Shown here: positions 5,800 through 6,800 of the stretch, in pieces
Numbering within the stretch: the stretch's first letter is position 1
How the letters are laid out: each line of letters opens with the position of its first letter
Source of the DNA: an uncultured Alphaproteobacteria bacterium
GTDB lineage: Bacteria; Pseudomonadota; Alphaproteobacteria; Caulobacterales; Aquidulcibacteraceae
Reading direction: 5' to 3'
Length of the DNA stretch: 6,800 nucleotides
Assembly (NCBI GenBank): GCA_937967725.1
Contig: CALBSY010000346.1
Span: 1-6,800 of the forward strand
Position numbers and translations under genes: made by a program
Notes under the pieces: model-generated
What the model saw: only the letters and a program-made list of their open reading frames with translations
Told to the model about the DNA's origin: nothing
The model's database searches: none

Positions 5800-5806
5800 C
5801 CATCAG

Positions 5807-6070
5807 TCGAAAGATCGGCCGGATGGTCTGTTCCGGGGCATGAAGAGACGGTTGGAAAGCTGCGTGAGGGCGTTCAAAACGAACCCTTGCGGCTCAACAG
5901 CTGGGGTGGGGCGGACAACCCGAGGTTTAGTGCTTATCGGATCGGATCACTCACGCTACTAATACCGAACCTGAATCATAGGCCGCCAGGGGCAAGCGGC
6001 TGGCGTACCGAGCTTGAGAAATGACGAGAGCGGACCCCGAAAGGCGCACCCGAAGCGGGGTGTCGCGCGC
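5807..6070. other. Non-coding stretch between IS element and hsdR
   Basis: I see no credible gene in these 264 bp. It contains GGGGTGGGG at 5903-5911, echoing 5781-5789 at the IS end, and a short tandem ATCGG ATCGG ATC at 5939-5951. No trace of the missing 5' part of the left IS copy is found here. It must contain the hsdR promoter unless transcription comes from the IS, but no -35/-10 pair stands out. It may include remnants of whatever gene or leader the IS interrupted. Confidence 0.6.
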
Positions 6071-6800
6071 ATGAGCAATGAAGCTGACACATGCCGAAAG
6101 CTTGTAGCGCCCAAACTCACGGCGGCAGGATGGGATAGCGAACCGCATTCCATCGCCGAACAGCGTACAATCACGGACGGTCGTGTCATTCCCGTCGGCA
6201 AAGGCTTCGTCCGAAAACCGCCGAAGCGTGTTGATTATCTTCTGCGCTACGCAAGGGACTTCCCGCTCGCTGTCGTCGAGGCAAAGGCCAGTTACAAGTC
6301 GGCGTCCGACGCCGTGCAGCAAGCCCGCACCTATGCAGAGATGCTGGGCCTGAAATATGCCTACGCCACAAACGGCGTGGACATCATTGAGATCGACTAC
6401 TTCGCGGGCACGGAAACGCGCGTCGCAGACTTCGCCAAACCCGACGACCTGTGGCGGCGCTATCAAGCAGGCACCGGCATCACCACGCTGGATCGCGTCG
6501 ATCATCTGATCGCGCCCTACAACACGGTCGGCGGGAAGCCGCCAAGATACTATCAGCAAATCGCGATCAACCGCACGGTTGAGGCGATGCTCGCTGGCAA
6601 GAAGCGCTTGCTTCTCACGATGGCAACCGGAACCGGCAAGACTATCGTGGCTTTCCAGATTTGCTGGAAACTCTGGTCAAGTCGCTGGAATACAACAGGC
6701 GAACATCGCAAGCCGCGCATTCTCTTTCTTGCCGATCGCAACATCCTTGTTGACGACCCCAAAGATAAGACCTTCAGCCCATTCGGCGACGCGCGCCATA
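6071..6800 (+). CDS. hsdR: Type I restriction endonuclease subunit R (HsdR), 3' end cut off by window
   Basis: The open frame gives 243 residues before the window ends, about a quarter to a third of a usual HsdR. HsdR is the ATP-dependent translocase and nuclease of a type I restriction-modification complex with HsdM and HsdS, and cleaves unmodified foreign DNA. The N-terminal PD-(D/E)XK nuclease shows Asp55 in RVDYLL, Glu70-Ala-Lys72 in AVVEAKA, and the type I QxxxY motif Gln84-Tyr88. A linker leads to a superfamily 2 helicase: RYYQQIAINR (Q-motif-like, about 159-168) and Walker A ATGTGKT (185-191), then ILFLADRNILVDDP and DKTFSPFGDARH. The ATG at 6071 gives the normal start MSNEADTCRKLVAPKL; its ribosome site is weak. 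A 202-codon antisense frame at 5951-6559 is a shadow. The hsdM and hsdS genes would lie to the right. Confidence 0.93.
   Translation, partial: MSNEADTCRKLVAPKLTAAGWDSEPHSIAEQRTITDGRVIPVGKGFVRKPPKRVDYLLRYARDFPLAVVEAKASYKSASDAVQQARTYAEMLGLKYAYATNGVDIIEIDYFAGTETRVADFAKPDDLWRRYQAGTGITTLDRVDHLIAPYNTVGGKPPRYYQQIAINRTVEAMLAGKKRLLLTMATGTGKTIVAFQICWKLWSSRWNTTGEHRKPRILFLADRNILVDDPKDKTFSPFGDARH

Larger units (their letters stand above)
4446..5806 (-). mobile_element. Complete IS110-family (IS1111-group) insertion sequence
   Basis: The element is about 1.36 kb, with one transposase gene on the minus strand, a 257-bp non-coding tail downstream of it and about 75 bp upstream of it. Subterminal 12-bp inverted repeats occur at 4451-4462 and 5788-5799. 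Long 3' non-coding end plus subterminal repeats point to the IS1111 group. The exact right boundary is uncertain by a few bases; I placed it 7 bp beyond the inner repeat. No target duplication is seen, as is usual in this family. The left boundary lies inside the transposase gene of a second copy. Confidence 0.85.

Noticed and set aside
5935..5976. Possible promoter TTATCG - 17 bp - TACTAA before hsdR
   Set aside because: Only a loose resemblance to -35/-10 boxes, about 110 bp from the start codon; too weak to annotate.
5743..6024. A 93-codon plus-strand frame from the IS end into the hsdR upstream region
   Set aside because: It spans the IS boundary and matches no family; it contains one IS inverted repeat and is unlikely to be a gene.
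5951..6559. A 202-codon open frame on the minus strand
   Set aside because: It lies antisense to hsdR, whose plus-strand frame carries nuclease and Walker A motifs; the minus-strand product resembles no family and is a high-GC shadow.

Overview
The window reads as a junction between conserved chromosome and accessory DNA in an alphaproteobacterium, probably of the Hyphomicrobiales (Rhizobiales). The evidence is a near-complete CpdR-type receiver protein at the left edge, a high-GC sequence, and a serine recombinase / DUF2924 / DUF3489 gene set that I associate with that group. No database search was possible, so the taxonomic placement is inference.

Layout. (1) 2-349 (+): cpdR, lacking only about five N-terminal codons. 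(2) 408-482 (+): an intact tRNA-Val(GAC) with encoded CCA. These two look like core chromosome. (3) 483-655: a non-coding, hairpin-rich spacer. (4) 656-3196 (-): a compact four-gene operon read right to left: a DUF3489 winged-helix-like protein, an unrecognised 64-aa protein, a DUF2924 protein and a large serine recombinase. All three gene junctions are 4-base ATGA overlaps. A 16-bp perfect palindrome abuts and overlaps the Shine-Dalgarno of the first gene. (5) 3365-about 5806: two directly repeated copies of an IS110-family, IS1111-group insertion sequence with transposase on the minus strand. The right copy looks complete, with a DEDD transposase, 12-bp subterminal inverted repeats and a long non-coding end downstream of the transposase. 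The left copy is 1081 bp and lacks the 5' part of its transposase gene. The 1084-bp shared segments look identical and overlap by the 3 bases CCA. (6) About 5807-6070: 264 bp without a recognisable gene. (7) 6071-6800 (+): the 5' part of hsdR, the restriction/translocase subunit of a type I restriction-modification system, which runs off the right edge.

How it fits together. CpdR and the tRNA mark the chromosomal side. Everything from the recombinase operon rightward (site-specific recombinase, IS elements, restriction system) is typical genomic-island or defence-island cargo. The least-explained part is the tightly coupled DUF3489 - 64 aa - DUF2924 - recombinase cassette. Its stoichiometric coupling suggests that the three small proteins work with, or regulate, the recombinase; this is inference. 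The second point of interest is the duplicated IS1111-group element, whose non-coding end is the expected location of a bridge-type guide RNA.
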